A stretch of 64,000 bases of DNA, from NCBI GenBank assembly GCA_903904835.1, contig CAIVEI010000162.1:1-64000 (forward strand), in the 5' to 3' direction. Shown here one piece after another: positions 8,220-18,460 of the stretch. The notes under the pieces were generated by a model. That model was not told the DNA's origin. It saw nothing but the letters and a program-made list of their open reading frames with translations, and searched no databases. The DNA comes from an uncultured Schlesneria sp. (GTDB lineage Bacteria; Planctomycetota; Planctomycetia; Planctomycetales; Planctomycetaceae). Position 1 is the first letter of the stretch; every line of letters begins with the position of its first letter. Made by a program: the position numbers and the translations under genes.

Positions 8220-9665
8220 ATGTCGTTGCACCGTAACTCTCAATTAGAAAACCTTCAGTCGCTCGTTTGCCGACGCGATCTGCTGAAGGTCGGGCCGCTG
8301 GCGTTATCGGCTTCTGTGCTGCCTGGGCTGCTGACGGGAACCGCGAATGCTGCGTTTGCTCCGTCACCAAACGCGAAAGCCAAGTCAGTAATCTTTCTGT
8401 GGATGGGAGGCGGTGTCACTCATATCGATTCGCTCGATCCCAAGCCGGAGGCTCCTGAACAGATTCGAGGGACGTTATCAGCAATTCCAACAGCCATTCC
8501 TGGCGTTCAGTTTTCCGAGGTCTGTCCGAACCTGGCTCGAATTGCGAATGATCTGTGTACCGTTCGATCATTCTCCCATGACAGTGATGATCATCTGCTG
8601 AGTCAGGTCTATACTCTCTCCGGTCGCAAGGTGACGCAGGCCCAACTGTTCACCGAACCGAACATCGGTTCTATTGTTCAATATCTGCTGGGACCGCGAA
8701 ATGGTTTGCCAGGGTACATCGCGGTTCCAGGGATCACTCGACCCGGTCCTCCACCGCATAACTTGTTTGTGGGAGGATGGCTGGGAAATCAGTACGCTCC
8801 CTTCTGTGTTGGTGGGCAGCCCGACCAGCCCGACTTTACTGTCGGCGAGAAAGCATTGGTTCCCTCGCCACTGGCCCATGAAGACCTGAATCCGCCTGAA
8901 TTACGCTTCCCCAACGAAGTGACAATCGGTCGCTTGAAACGCCGTAGCGATCTTCGCTCGAGTCTGGAAGAATCGTTGCACGGAATCGAACGATCGGGTG
9001 CTCTTCCTGCGATGGAAGGACATTTCAACGGGGCACTCAATCTACTGACGTCGCCACAAGTTCGCGACGCATTCGACATCACCAAAGAATCCGATCCGAC
9101 CCGTGACGAATACGGTCGTACGAAGATCGGTGGTAGGTGCTTGCTGGCTCGTCGCCTGGTCGAAGCGGGTGCCCGATTCGTGCTGGTCGATTATGGATAT
9201 GACCCTGACTACGGCAACCTGTGGGACATTCACAACGTTCCCGAGCAGAAATTCCCTCACGTTTCCGAGATGTGCAAACGAGGCTACAGCGTGGCAGGGA
9301 TCGACAAAGCATTTGCGGCTTTGATCACAGATCTGAAGCAGCGTGGGTTGCTCGATTCGACGTTGATCGTTTACCTGACGGAATTCGGCCGGACTCCGAA
9401 GATTAATTCGTTAGGTGGCCGCGACCATTGGGGTGCCTGCGGATCAATGTTCTTCGCCGGTGCGGGGATTCGCGCCGGGCAAGTTGTCGGAACCACGGAC
9501 AAACACGCAGCATACCCGCTGACACGACCTTATGGTCCTGCTGATATCGCGGCGACGATGTATCACTGCCTGGGGATCGAGACCGAGATGCGAGTTCCCG
9601 ATCGGCAAAACCGTCCATCACCGGTCCTCGAACACGGACGTCCGATGGAAGAAGTCCTTGCTTAG
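8220..9665 (+). CDS. DUF1501 protein with Tat signal
   Basis: The 481-residue protein has a twin-arginine signal (RRDLLKVG at about 18-25, then a hydrophobic stretch to GTANAAFA). The body carries typical DUF1501 elements: VIFLWMGGGVTHIDSLDPK, SHDSDDH, the GRCLLARRLVEAGARFVLV block, a LTEFGRTPK motif and a late GRDHWG. The family has an alkaline-phosphatase-like fold and is abundant in planctomycetes, usually beside DUF1549/DUF1553 cytochrome proteins. That partner is absent here. The start is supported by CGGAGA 9-14 nt upstream. It faces a second, divergent-sequence DUF1501 gene across a 120-nt gap. The exact reaction is unknown. Confidence 0.88.
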   Translation: MSLHRNSQLENLQSLVCRRDLLKVGPLALSASVLPGLLTGTANAAFAPSPNAKAKSVIFLWMGGGVTHIDSLDPKPEAPEQIRGTLSAIPTAIPGVQFSEVCPNLARIANDLCTVRSFSHDSDDHLLSQVYTLSGRKVTQAQLFTEPNIGSIVQYLLGPRNGLPGYIAVPGITRPGPPPHNLFVGGWLGNQYAPFCVGGQPDQPDFTVGEKALVPSPLAHEDLNPPELRFPNEVTIGRLKRRSDLRSSLEESLHGIERSGALPAMEGHFNGALNLLTSPQVRDAFDITKESDPTRDEYGRTKIGGRCLLARRLVEAGARFVLVDYGYDPDYGNLWDIHNVPEQKFPHVSEMCKRGYSVAGIDKAFAALITDLKQRGLLDSTLIVYLTEFGRTPKINSLGGRDHWGACGSMFFAGAGIRAGQVVGTTDKHAAYPLTRPYGPADIAATMYHCLGIETEMRVPDRQNRPSPVLEHGRPMEEVLA

Positions 9666-9785
9666 CCGGCACAGCCGGTTGGTGCGCGTCGAACAACGGG
9701 TTTAGAATAGGGTGATCGTTCGCGCGTTGGTGTCGAGGGCGAAACGGCTGACGGCGCGCCGGGAATGGGTGCGTCCTTTATGCCG

Positions 9786-11246
9786 CTACAGAGCGCCGTA
9801 AAGTTCCTTGATGGGCCGACCGGCAGCGATCGGAACCGGTCGTCCCGTGGGATCTGTGAAATGCTTTGACGGGTCGATCCCCAGCGATGAAAAGATCGTT
9901 GCCGCCACGTCACCCGGTAAGATCGGTGTTGTCTCTGGATAGGCACCGATCCGGTCTGACGAACCAACGACATGTCCGCGGGCGACTCCGGCCCCTGCCA
10001 TTGCAATCGAATAAACGGCAGCCCAATGTTTACGACCGGGTGAGAATCCCGCGAAATTCGGTTCAGTGGCAACGCGCGGAGCCCTGCCGAATTCGCCCAT
10101 GCAGACGACCAGCGTCGAATCGAGCAATCCACGCTGCTGGAGATCTTCCAGTAGCGCGGAAAGACTGATATCGAACCTTGGCAACAAATGGTTCTTCATC
10201 GAATCGAAAATGTCATTATGAGTATCCCAGCCGTAGGCATCCGTCTGACCGAACGCGGTATCCTGGCCTCGAATACTTTCGTTCAGGAACACGGTCACGA
10301 GCGGAACACCCGCTTCGACGAGCCGTCTTGCCAAGAGGCAAGCCTGCCCCGAACGAAATCGGCCGTATCGATCGCGAACGGTATTCGATTCCTTTGAAAG
10401 ATCAAAAGCCTGCCGGCAGCGCGGTGATTCAAGCAGCGAATGAGCCTGGCGGTAAAGATCGTTCATCGCGCGCATTGATCGATCGGAATCGGCCTGTTTG
10501 CGAGCACGATCAAAAGATTCCAAAAGCGTTGTTCGAACTGTTTGACGGACAATCGGTAATTCGGGCTGAGGTTCAAGTCCGTCCAGAATAATTGACGGTT
10601 TTGTGACGTCTCCGATCGTCAATGGATCATAAGTTCGGCCCAGAAATCCTGCGTATTGCCCGGGCGACGGGGTATCGGGAATCAATACCGGGCCGTTGAG
10701 ATGAATGGCGGAATAAGGAAACTGCCCGGTTGGACGAACTCGTTGCAGGATAGCACCTAACGCCGGAGCATCTTCGGGGCGGGGCGGAAAGTTTGATGAT
10801 TTCCTTGGATGAAACTGGCCTGTCAGCGAAAGGTATATGGCGGAGCCATGATCCAGATCGTCATGAGACATACTGCGAATGATCGTCATCAAACTCGCCG
10901 TACGTGCGATCCGAGGCATGTATTCGCAAAATCTCACGCCGGGCACCGAAGTGCCAATCGACGAAAACTCGCCCCGAATCCCGTCAGGCGCGTTCGGTTT
11001 CGGGTCCCATGTTTCAAGTTGGCTTTGACCGCCACTGGCAAGCAGCACAATGACCGATTTAGCTCGACCGAATCCCATGGGAGTGTCGGCACCGGAAGCG
11101 GCCTCTTTTCCGATTGCTTGAGGGGAGAAACCAGCGGAATTCGTCCCGAATCCTAAACCAGCCAGCATGCCAATCCTCAGCCATTCACGTCGATTGACGC
11201 GACTGTCGTTCAAGGTTTGGTCGGTAACGATTCGAAGCGACATCAT
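9786..11246 (-). CDS. DUF1501 protein with Tat signal, second paralogue
   Basis: This 486-residue protein has a Tat motif at RREWLRIGMLAG and DUF1501 landmarks: VIVLLASGGQSQLETWDPK, MSHDDLDHGSAIY, GQACLLARRLVEAGVPLV, CMGEFGRAP and GRKHWAAVY. It converges with the plus-strand DUF1501 gene ending at 9665. The two are clearly different paralogues rather than a recent duplication. It lies 78 nt downstream of uvrC on the same strand, so co-transcription is possible but probably incidental. As for the family, the substrate is unknown. Confidence 0.88.
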   Translation of the reverse strand: MMSLRIVTDQTLNDSRVNRREWLRIGMLAGLGFGTNSAGFSPQAIGKEAASGADTPMGFGRAKSVIVLLASGGQSQLETWDPKPNAPDGIRGEFSSIGTSVPGVRFCEYMPRIARTASLMTIIRSMSHDDLDHGSAIYLSLTGQFHPRKSSNFPPRPEDAPALGAILQRVRPTGQFPYSAIHLNGPVLIPDTPSPGQYAGFLGRTYDPLTIGDVTKPSIILDGLEPQPELPIVRQTVRTTLLESFDRARKQADSDRSMRAMNDLYRQAHSLLESPRCRQAFDLSKESNTVRDRYGRFRSGQACLLARRLVEAGVPLVTVFLNESIRGQDTAFGQTDAYGWDTHNDIFDSMKNHLLPRFDISLSALLEDLQQRGLLDSTLVVCMGEFGRAPRVATEPNFAGFSPGRKHWAAVYSIAMAGAGVARGHVVGSSDRIGAYPETTPILPGDVAATIFSSLGIDPSKHFTDPTGRPVPIAAGRPIKELYGAL

Positions 11247-11324
11247 CGGCCCCGTTAATGGCGAGCGTCGACTTTACCGGTCGACGTGACGTGCGGGCAA
11301 GCACGAATATTGTAACCACAAACG

Positions 11325-12680
11325 TTACTTCGCATCGTCGCCAAACGTCGATTTCTTTCGCAATAGATGATGATATTGTTGAGCAAACCGATGGGATTCG
11401 TCCCGAACGTACTGCAGCAGCCTGAGTGCGAACGAATGTTTGCTAAGGACTTTCGGTTCTGATTGACCCGGCAAAAACAATTCTTCTTCTTTCTTGGCCA
11501 GAGAACAGATGAACGGAGCTTTGACGTCGATGCTTTCCAGAGCGGCCATCGCGGCACCGAGTTGACCTTTGCCCCCGTCGATCAGCAGCAAGTCCGGAAA
11601 CGGTTCGCTCTCCTGTTGAAGACGTCGAAAATGGCGACTGACAACTTCGCGCATGGAAGCAAAGTCGTCGACCCCGTCGACCGTGCGAATTTTGAATCGC
11701 TTGTAACCCTGCTTGAACGGAAGGCCGTCGATGAACTGGACGCAACTGGCGACGGTTTCGCCTCCTTGCAGGTGAGCAATATCCATCCCTTCGATCCGCC
11801 GGGGGATCGCGGGGAGTTCAAACACTTTTTTCAGGCCGAGTAAGCCCCGCTTGGGATCGACTTGAAAGACTTCGGGTTGAGCGTGTTCTCTCAGGTCGCC
11901 TCGTAGATTGAGATTCTCCAAGGACTTAATCTGATCGCGCAAACGGGCCGCTTTTTCAAATTTTAATTCCTTCGATGCCAACTGCATTTCGCGTCGAAGT
12001 TCTTTAAACAGACTTTCTTTTTTTCCGTCCAGGAATAAACGAAGTCGGCGGATATCCCGCCGGTAATCTTCACGGCTGATCCGCTGATTGCAGGGAGCGG
12101 TACATTGATGGATGCTTGCCAACAGGCACGGACGAAACCAGCGCCAGCGGTCGTCTGCCTCTTTGATATCCAGTGTGCAGTTGCGGAACTGAAATATCTG
12201 TTGCAGGACAGCGATCGCGCCACGTAATCGTTTGGCGTTGGTGAAGGGACCGTAAAGCTTCGTTCCACGCGGACGAGGTTTTCGCGTGAATTCAACTCGC
12301 GGGAATTCTTCACGAATGAAAATTTCGAGATACGGAAAGGTTTTGTCGTCTTTCAGCTCTTGATTGAAACGGGGCTGAACATCTTTCACGAGTCTCGCTT
12401 CGAGCAACAACGCGTCGACTTCGCTGTCGGTGACGATGTAATCAAGATCCTTGATCTCAGGAACCAGATTCGCCGTACGAATGTCGACAGCAGCTTGTTT
12501 CGTAAAGTAACTTCCCGCTCGGTTCCTCAGGTTGACCGCTTTGCCAATATAAATTACTCGACCTTTGTCATCTTTCATCAGATAGACACCCGGCGACGAA
12601 GGAAAGGTTTTCACCTTTTCTTTGGGGTCAACTGGGCGTTGGGGCTCAGGGGGTTGAGGCTCGGGGGGCAAATCGGTCAT
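11325..12680 (-). CDS. uvrC: UvrC-like excinuclease subunit, short form
   Basis: The UvrC nuclease makes the dual incisions in nucleotide excision repair. Visible here are the GIY-YIG domain (GVYLMKDD at about 31-38, VIYIGKAVNLRNRAGSYF at 42-59), four conserved cysteines (C168, C185, C193, C197, the set proposed to hold an iron-sulphur cluster), a UVR motif (FEKAARLRDQIKSLE, 241-255), and an RNase H-like nuclease domain (GMDIAH near 298-303, LLIDGGKGQLG at 365-375, RDESHRFA near 426-433). At 451 residues it lacks the C-terminal helix-hairpin-helix region of UvrC proteins of about 600 residues. It stops soon after the last catalytic block. Confidence 0.88.
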   Translation of the reverse strand: MTDLPPEPQPPEPQRPVDPKEKVKTFPSSPGVYLMKDDKGRVIYIGKAVNLRNRAGSYFTKQAAVDIRTANLVPEIKDLDYIVTDSEVDALLLEARLVKDVQPRFNQELKDDKTFPYLEIFIREEFPRVEFTRKPRPRGTKLYGPFTNAKRLRGAIAVLQQIFQFRNCTLDIKEADDRWRWFRPCLLASIHQCTAPCNQRISREDYRRDIRRLRLFLDGKKESLFKELRREMQLASKELKFEKAARLRDQIKSLENLNLRGDLREHAQPEVFQVDPKRGLLGLKKVFELPAIPRRIEGMDIAHLQGGETVASCVQFIDGLPFKQGYKRFKIRTVDGVDDFASMREVVSRHFRRLQQESEPFPDLLLIDGGKGQLGAAMAALESIDVKAPFICSLAKKEEELFLPGQSEPKVLSKHSFALRLLQYVRDESHRFAQQYHHLLRKKSTFGDDAK

Positions 12681-12728
12681 AAGGCAATTTTAGAGTAAAC
12701 AATATGCGAAACAACCTGCCTGCGAATC

Positions 12729-13847
12729 TTAACCGGCAGTCGCCAACGGTTTTGAATTTGCTGTTGGCAAAATAACCGGTTCAAGGATGGCCGGGCGTCG
12801 TGAAAGGTAAATCATGAAACCGATATTCACGACAAAGAGCGCGATGCTGATCAGTTGAGCCGTCGTCAATGTTGTATTCAACTGACCAACTTCATCCGCT
12901 CGCAGAAATTCCATGCAAAATCGAGTCACCGGATAAATCATCAACGCCACGGCCAGAACTTCGCCATTGCGACGTCGATGCCAAAAATACCACGAGGTGA
13001 TCGCTGCGATGATAAATCCGTCGATCGAACTGTAGATCTGGGTCGGGTGGAGCGAAGGGGTGCAGGGGGCGTTGATGTCAATCAGCCCTTTTTCCACCAT
13101 CGACGCAAATGTCGCACTGTCGCGTGGAAATCTGACGGCCCACGGAAGCGAACAGGCGGCACCGTAACAGCAACCATACAAAAAGCATCCGATCCGACCG
13201 AATCCGATTCCGATGAAAACGGACGGGACGACGATATCTGCCAACCCCAGGGGTCGAAGATGGCGAAAATAACAGAAAGCGAAATAACCAATTGCGCCAC
13301 CGATTAATCCGCCGTAAAGCACGATTCCACCCTGTGACAAATTCACCGCAGTCATTAACCATTCCGAACTGGGAACATTGCTAAAGACTCGATCGTGGTA
13401 TTGTATGAGATAATACAAACGGGCTCCAATGATTCCGGGGACCACAAGCCAGATAGCCAAATCCCAGATGATGTCGACGTCCAATCCCTCTCGCAGAGCC
13501 CGTTTTGACGCCAGTGTGACGGCGGTACTCAATCCGGTGAAAAGCATTACTCCATAGCCAAAAACGGGTAATCCGTCACGGAAATTGGGAGACCCATTCT
13601 CTCTCAGGTACATTCCAAGTCGAGGAGCGCCAATCACAATCACTACGGCGACACAAAACCAGAGTATGAATGGCATCGGTTCGTCAGAAATGTTCATTTT
13701 CCAGCCATTCTCACGACGGTGTAATACGAAAGCGACGACACCCATCAGTACCCAGAGCGACAGCAAACAACAGAAGCCGGGGACCTCACCCAATGGTCCA
13801 AGATTCCAGGGGCGATCCAATGGGATACGAAAAAGTACTGGCCACAT
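12729..13847 (-). CDS. lgt: Prolipoprotein diacylglyceryl transferase
   Basis: Lgt transfers diacylglycerol from phosphatidylglycerol to the lipobox cysteine of prolipoproteins in the inner membrane. The 372-residue protein has about seven membrane segments. It shows the family blocks SQGGIVLYGGLIGG, RIGCFLYGCCYG and HPTQIYSS (the last near residue 265). It is longer than common Lgt (about 290) because of extra loops near residues 45-90 and in the centre. The gene is 26 nt downstream of panC and 48 nt upstream of uvrC. Several predicted lipoproteins in this window would be its substrates. Confidence 0.92.
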   Translation of the reverse strand: MWPVLFRIPLDRPWNLGPLGEVPGFCCLLSLWVLMGVVAFVLHRRENGWKMNISDEPMPFILWFCVAVVIVIGAPRLGMYLRENGSPNFRDGLPVFGYGVMLFTGLSTAVTLASKRALREGLDVDIIWDLAIWLVVPGIIGARLYYLIQYHDRVFSNVPSSEWLMTAVNLSQGGIVLYGGLIGGAIGYFAFCYFRHLRPLGLADIVVPSVFIGIGFGRIGCFLYGCCYGAACSLPWAVRFPRDSATFASMVEKGLIDINAPCTPSLHPTQIYSSIDGFIIAAITSWYFWHRRRNGEVLAVALMIYPVTRFCMEFLRADEVGQLNTTLTTAQLISIALFVVNIGFMIYLSRRPAILEPVILPTANSKPLATAG

Positions 13848-13873
13848 TTGTCGAAATCCTGTTTCGTAATTCG

Positions 13874-14752
13874 TTAAACGAGTCTTAAGACACGGTTATC
13901 GATCAACCGAGTTGTTCCGACACGAGCAGCCACCAAGGCAACCATCTCGGGCACAACAGACACGAGTTCCGAAAGTGTTGTGGCATCAACGATGACGCCG
14001 TAGTCGACGACGACTCCTGTCGTCTCGGCCATTCGTTCACAAAGTTCTTGCTGGAGTTTTTTAATGTCTCGCCCCCCAGCTTTGACCAGATTTTCTACGT
14101 GATTCAAAGCTTGTGACAGACATAGCCCTCGTCGTCGTTCGTCCGCCGTCAGATAAGCATTGCGGCTGCTCATCGCCATCCCGTCCGGATCGCGCAGTGT
14201 GGGGCACGTCACGATCTCGGTCGGAATGTTCAGTTCCGTTGTCATGGTACGAATCAGCAACTGCTGCTGATAATCTTTTTGACCGAAATAGGCTCGGTCA
14301 GCCAGAACGATCATGAATAACTTGGTGACGACTGTTGCAACGCCACGAAAATGACCCGGCCTGATTGCCCCTTCCAGGATGTCTGATAATCCCTGGACTT
14401 CAACAAACGTGCGATAGCCGACGGGGTACATGACGTCGACACTGGGGTAAAAAACGATGTCCGCACCGGCATCGCCGCAGATTTTGAGATCAAGTTCGCG
14501 AGGTCGCGGATAGCGCTGGAAATCTTCGTTCGGACCAAACTGAGTCGGATTGACGAAGATGCTGACAACGACCGTATCACATTCTGATCTGGCTCGCTCG
14601 ATCAAGCTGACGTGACCTGCGTGCAGGGCTCCCATCGTCGGCACAAATCCGATGGTTCTTCCCGCTTTGCGAGAATCACGTATCGATGCTCGAATTTCGG
14701 CCAAAGTCTCGGCCACAACAGGGGTCGGCGATGGCTGAATTCGTTGTGTCAT
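13874..14752 (-). CDS. panC: Pantoate--beta-alanine ligase
   Basis: PanC condenses pantoate with beta-alanine using ATP to make pantothenate, the precursor of coenzyme A. The 292-residue length is normal. Motifs seen are FVPTMGALHAGHVSL (nucleotide-binding HxGH, about 36-50), the SIFVNPTQFGPNEDF block, FGQKDYQQ and DGMAMSSRNAYL (KMSKS-like). The start codon overlaps the DUF1571 stop by four bases (14749-14752), so the two genes are translationally coupled. Confidence 0.95.
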   Translation of the reverse strand: MTQRIQPSPTPVVAETLAEIRASIRDSRKAGRTIGFVPTMGALHAGHVSLIERARSECDTVVVSIFVNPTQFGPNEDFQRYPRPRELDLKICGDAGADIVFYPSVDVMYPVGYRTFVEVQGLSDILEGAIRPGHFRGVATVVTKLFMIVLADRAYFGQKDYQQQLLIRTMTTELNIPTEIVTCPTLRDPDGMAMSSRNAYLTADERRRGLCLSQALNHVENLVKAGGRDIKKLQQELCERMAETTGVVVDYGVIVDATTLSELVSVVPEMVALVAARVGTTRLIDNRVLRLV

Positions 14753-15609
14753 CGGAAGGAATAACTCTTATTCGACTTATCGAAGTCAACGTCCGTCAGA
14801 TTTCGGTTAGGCTTGATATCCGTGTAAAAATATTCTTCGACGATCGGGGGCTCTTTGTCGTTCTTTCCGGGGAAGCCAAGTTGCTGAACACCGATTGCCA
14901 GACCCGATTTGTCATCAATCCACAGACGTGTCGTGTGAAATTTGAAGTCTTTATAGGGCTTTTCGTGAACCGATTCGTAGACGGTGCAGATTTCGCCTGA
15001 TTGAAGTTTTGAGTCGGGTCTTTTTTGGGTTGTCGTACCCGCGAACTTGGCTTCCGCTTCCCACTGCTTGATCACCATGTTAAGCATTTCTTTCATGCCG
15101 ATTGATGAAACCGGATGTCGGTTTTCCGCCATGGCGTCTGGTCCCGTGGGAGAAAGTGTCACAACACCAACCAGCGCTTTAATCCCCGCTTCTCGAACCA
15201 GCAGGTTGTTGTTGTTTTGTCCTTTAACGTACAACACTTCTCGACCCGCATTCGTGTCGAGGAATTTCAGATAGACGCTGAATGGTTCGTCGCGGAACTT
15301 CAACTTCATTGACGTCTTGACCAGTTTCCTACCGATCAGTTCGCGCTTGGTGAAAACACATTCGTAATCACGAATATCCGACAGCGGCTCCATCGCCTGG
15401 TACGCCATCCGCAATGGAACGTAGAGCGGATGAGCTTCGTCCGCTGCCGGTTGAACTTCAGGAGCTGCCTTAGGAGCAGTCGTCTTGACTGGCTCAGCAC
15501 GCGTTTGTGCCTGTGACACAGACGTGCAAACCATCAGGCAAAAAACACCTGCGACAAGTTGTTTCATCGACAAAAAACAACCGACCCTTCGGGCGACATT
15601 CCGTGGCAT
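14749..15609 (-). CDS. DUF1571 secreted protein
   Basis: The protein carries an N-terminal signal peptide (MKQLVAGVFCLMVCTSVSQA region) and a DUF1571-like domain: PLSDIRDYECVFTKRELIG, then KLKFRDEPFSVYLKF, REVLYVKGQNN, and KDFKFHTTRLWIDDKSGLA near the C-terminus. The domain resembles LolA/LolB-type lipid-binding beta sheets. A lipoprotein-handling or envelope role is an inference. The start at 15609 is preferred because AGAAGGA sits about 8 nt upstream; a TTG at 15627 and an ATG at 15567 lack this. It overlaps panC by four bases. Confidence 0.8.
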   Translation of the reverse strand: MPRNVARRVGCFLSMKQLVAGVFCLMVCTSVSQAQTRAEPVKTTAPKAAPEVQPAADEAHPLYVPLRMAYQAMEPLSDIRDYECVFTKRELIGRKLVKTSMKLKFRDEPFSVYLKFLDTNAGREVLYVKGQNNNNLLVREAGIKALVGVVTLSPTGPDAMAENRHPVSSIGMKEMLNMVIKQWEAEAKFAGTTTQKRPDSKLQSGEICTVYESVHEKPYKDFKFHTTRLWIDDKSGLAIGVQQLGFPGKNDKEPPIVEEYFYTDIKPNRNLTDVDFDKSNKSYSFR

Positions 15610-15740
15610 TCGAACGATCCTTCTCAATCATCCTGACCTGCCCGCATCGCACATCAGTGCGATCAGGAAAGCCAATCAGTCCTGATCGAGACATTATCCG
15701 AACAGAAGCAAACGATCAAACCCAATCCAAATTTCGGGGA

Positions 15741-17729
15741 TCATGTCGTTGGCGGGACGGGCTTCGGACCGATTGCCCGGGTTCCTTTGCCGTGGCGAGC
15801 TTTCAGGTCGAAAAGCCCGAAGATTTCTGCGGCATTCATACTTAGCGAGACATTTGTATCGTCACCGTCTCCCAGAATGGCGGCAAACAGTTCTCGCTTT
15901 TCCGTCAGAACTTTGTCAATTCGTTCTTCAATCGTGTCTTTCGAAATGAAGCGAGTCACGATCACCTGGCTCTTGCAGCCGATTCGGTGGGCACGATTAA
16001 TCGCCTGATCTTCAATGGCCGGATTCCACCACCGGTCAAACAAGAATACATATCCGGCAAATTGCAGATTCAAACCGACCGCACCTGTCCCGTAGCTCAT
16101 CATCAGGATATGTGCATCCGGATCTTCCTTGAACCTGGCGAGGATCGGCTCACGTTGTTTGTTGGGAATTCCTCCGTGGTAAACCAGCGCACCGTATTTT
16201 TCCATGGGCTTCGCCAACCAGTCAATGACTTTGGTCCATTGACTGAACAGGATTGCTTTGCCACCGCTGGCCGCAATTTCCTCCATATCCGCCTCGAGCC
16301 GTTCCAGCTTCGCACTTTCACCCGTCAGCGGGTCGAAATTGGTGATCTGTTTCAGTCGCAGTACGAGTTCAAAAACGTGCTGGACCGAGATTGAATCGCC
16401 AAGTTCATTCAGTTGAATCACCCCTTCTTTTTCCGCCATTTCATAGGCAGACTTTTGAGCAGGAAGCAATTCGAGATACGCATCACGATCAAGCCGTGGC
16501 GGCATATCCTTCATCACGAGATTTTTTGTTCGTCGGAGAATGAATTGCTTCGCCAGCGACTGAAGTTGACGCAAATCGGGTGTGGCGTTGGGGGGTACGA
16601 CTTCGAGAAATTCGTAAAGGGCACCCAATTCTTCCGGACGGTTTTCAATAGGCGTTCCGGTCAAAGCCCAACTGCGTCGACGAGGTAGTGCACGCGCGGT
16701 AACGGCGGTACGTGACGTTCGGTTCTTGATTCGTTGCGCCTCATCCAGCACGATCAAGTCAAACTTGGGAAATTCGCCTTCCCCGAATGCAGCAAAGTCC
16801 CTGACAAGCGATTCGTAATTCGCAATCAATACGGGAACGCCGGGCATCGTCCAGGTCAGCTTGCGGCGCTCACCGTCCCCCTCGACCACGACAAACGGCA
16901 GTTCTTCCGCCCACGTTCGAAACTCTCGCTGCCAGTTTGGAAGTAACGGTTTCGGACAGACGAGTAACACTCGACGGGCCTGTCCACTACGAACCAGCAG
17001 ACGAATCGCCGTGATCGTCTGCATCGTCTTTCCAAGTCCCATTTCATCGGCAAGCAACGCCGATGATTTGGAAAACAACCAGCCGATCCCTTCGTACTGA
17101 TACGGGAACGGTTCGAAGGGCATGATCATTTCTTGACCTGCAAGCCACGATTGCAGAGAGGGCTGAAGCAGATAGAAAAGCCTGTCCTCAATCGAAAGCG
17201 CATCTTCGGGGGGCTTAATCCGAGTCACTGGCTTCTTAACAGGAAGTTCGTCAAGACCATCAATCAGTGAAGCGACTGTTGGAGGTTCGTAGTCATGCAA
17301 GATTTCAATCGGCGGAGCTGCGGATTGTATGATCTCACCCGGGGTCTGCTTGGCCCCGGTTTTATCGCCATCTTTCTTGGCGATTAATGCCATCCCTTCA
17401 GGGAATTGAATCCCAAAGGTCGAAACCTTTTGCCGAGTCGGCTTCCACGACGGCATCATGACTGGAGTTTTTGGTAAACTTTGAGGTTCGATTTCAATCG
17501 CAGGCCATCGTCGCAGAGCGACATTTTGACCCGACGAGTGAATTTCGACCCGCATCTTCATCGGCACGGCTGTCACCGAGACATCGCTGATCAATTCATC
17601 GAGAGAATCCTGTGTATTGCTACCCAGTTCTCGAGCATCGATCTCTTGCAATGGTGTCCAATGAGGACCTTGCAATGGCGAACCGTCGGCACGGACACGG
17701 GCTTTTTTTGTAGAATTCGTCTCGGCCAT
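15741..17729 (-). CDS. SNF2-family DEAD/H helicase
   Basis: This is a Swi2/Snf2 ATPase of the bacterial type. Motifs in order are [15 protein letters not shown] (motif I), [17 protein letters not shown] (Ia), LDEAQRIKN (II), [21 protein letters not shown] (III), then in the second RecA lobe [32 protein letters not shown] and [18 protein letters not shown] (V-VI). About 200 N-terminal residues precede the helicase and show no SWIM zinc finger. The start at 17729 has GAGGA about 8 nt upstream and removes 29 low-quality residues from the open frame. It may remodel protein-DNA or nucleoid complexes; the target is unknown. Confidence 0.88.
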   Translation of the reverse strand: MAETNSTKKARVRADGSPLQGPHWTPLQEIDARELGSNTQDSLDELISDVSVTAVPMKMRVEIHSSGQNVALRRWPAIEIEPQSLPKTPVMMPSWKPTRQKVSTFGIQFPEGMALIAKKDGDKTGAKQTPGEIIQSAAPPIEILHDYEPPTVASLIDGLDELPVKKPVTRIKPPEDALSIEDRLFYLLQPSLQSWLAGQEMIMPFEPFPYQYEGIGWLFSKSSALLADEMGLGKTMQTITAIRLLVRSGQARRVLLVCPKPLLPNWQREFRTWAEELPFVVVEGDGERRKLTWTMPGVPVLIANYESLVRDFAAFGEGEFPKFDLIVLDEAQRIKNRTSRTAVTARALPRRRSWALTGTPIENRPEELGALYEFLEVVPPNATPDLRQLQSLAKQFILRRTKNLVMKDMPPRLDRDAYLELLPAQKSAYEMAEKEGVIQLNELGDSISVQHVFELVLRLKQITNFDPLTGESAKLERLEADMEEIAASGGKAILFSQWTKVIDWLAKPMEKYGALVYHGGIPNKQREPILARFKEDPDAHILMMSYGTGAVGLNLQFAGYVFLFDRWWNPAIEDQAINRAHRIGCKSQVIVTRFISKDTIEERIDKVLTEKRELFAAILGDGDDTNVSLSMNAAEIFGLFDLKARHGKGTRAIGPKPVPPTT

Positions 17730-17872
17730 GTGCTCATCCTCGACCGACGTAACGACGCAAGACGGAAAAGTCTTTGAGAAACACCGACGCACCGTCACAT
17801 GTCTGCGATAATTCAAGCCAAGAGTTGCCTGGATTGATTCATCTCAAAAAAGTAACGGTGGACAGTCAAACG

Positions 17873-18460
17873 TTATGCTGGCCGGGCCATGCTCAGCCTG
17901 ATTGTTTCGATGAGCGCTTCTCGAACCCGCTCAAATGGCTCGCGCAGGTCAGCGTCGGCAGGGACCAGTTTTGCAAACTTCTCAATCTCTGTTCGGTCCT
18001 CATCGTGCGATGTGTGAAATACAACCGCTTCATTCCCTAGTCTCATAGAATTCGGCAAAGTTTTGTCAGCTTGCCCATTCTGTTCAGTCGGCTGATTTTC
18101 GGCGTCGCCTGCTTTTCGTCCGTTTGATGACTTCGCAGAAGAAACCAAACTGACAACGGGGGTCGCCGTTGCATCACGAAGATCAAGTAAATCCAATGAT
18201 TCCACAAGAACGAGATGTGGTTTGACGCCAACCTTTTCAAGAAGTGTTCGACCGATCAGTTCCCCTAATACATAGGGTTTTAACGTAGGGCCGTACAAGA
18301 TCTGCTGCGTCCGGTTTGGTTTCACGGGCGCAGTACATTGAAATTCAAGTGGTCGTCCGAATCGGTTGGTAATCAGCAGGCCGCCAACGTATCCTCGTTC
18401 CGCGTCCTCAACCGCCGTCAGGAAGCCCAACCGAAACTGGTCGTGATTCCCATGCGACAT
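17873..18460 (-). CDS. Uncharacterised protein of about 195 residues
   Basis: No known family was recognised. The N-terminal half reads as a compact globular domain (FRLGFLTAVEDAERGYVGGL, LGELIGRTLLEKVGVKP, HLVLVESLDLLDLR). A polar linker and a C-terminal helical part (FERVREALIETIRLSMA) follow. There is no signal peptide or membrane segment. It is 143 nt upstream of the SNF2 helicase on the same strand and may be co-expressed with it. Codon use and reading-frame length support a real gene. Confidence 0.65.
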   Translation of the reverse strand: MSHGNHDQFRLGFLTAVEDAERGYVGGLLITNRFGRPLEFQCTAPVKPNRTQQILYGPTLKPYVLGELIGRTLLEKVGVKPHLVLVESLDLLDLRDATATPVVSLVSSAKSSNGRKAGDAENQPTEQNGQADKTLPNSMRLGNEAVVFHTSHDEDRTEIEKFAKLVPADADLREPFERVREALIETIRLSMARPA

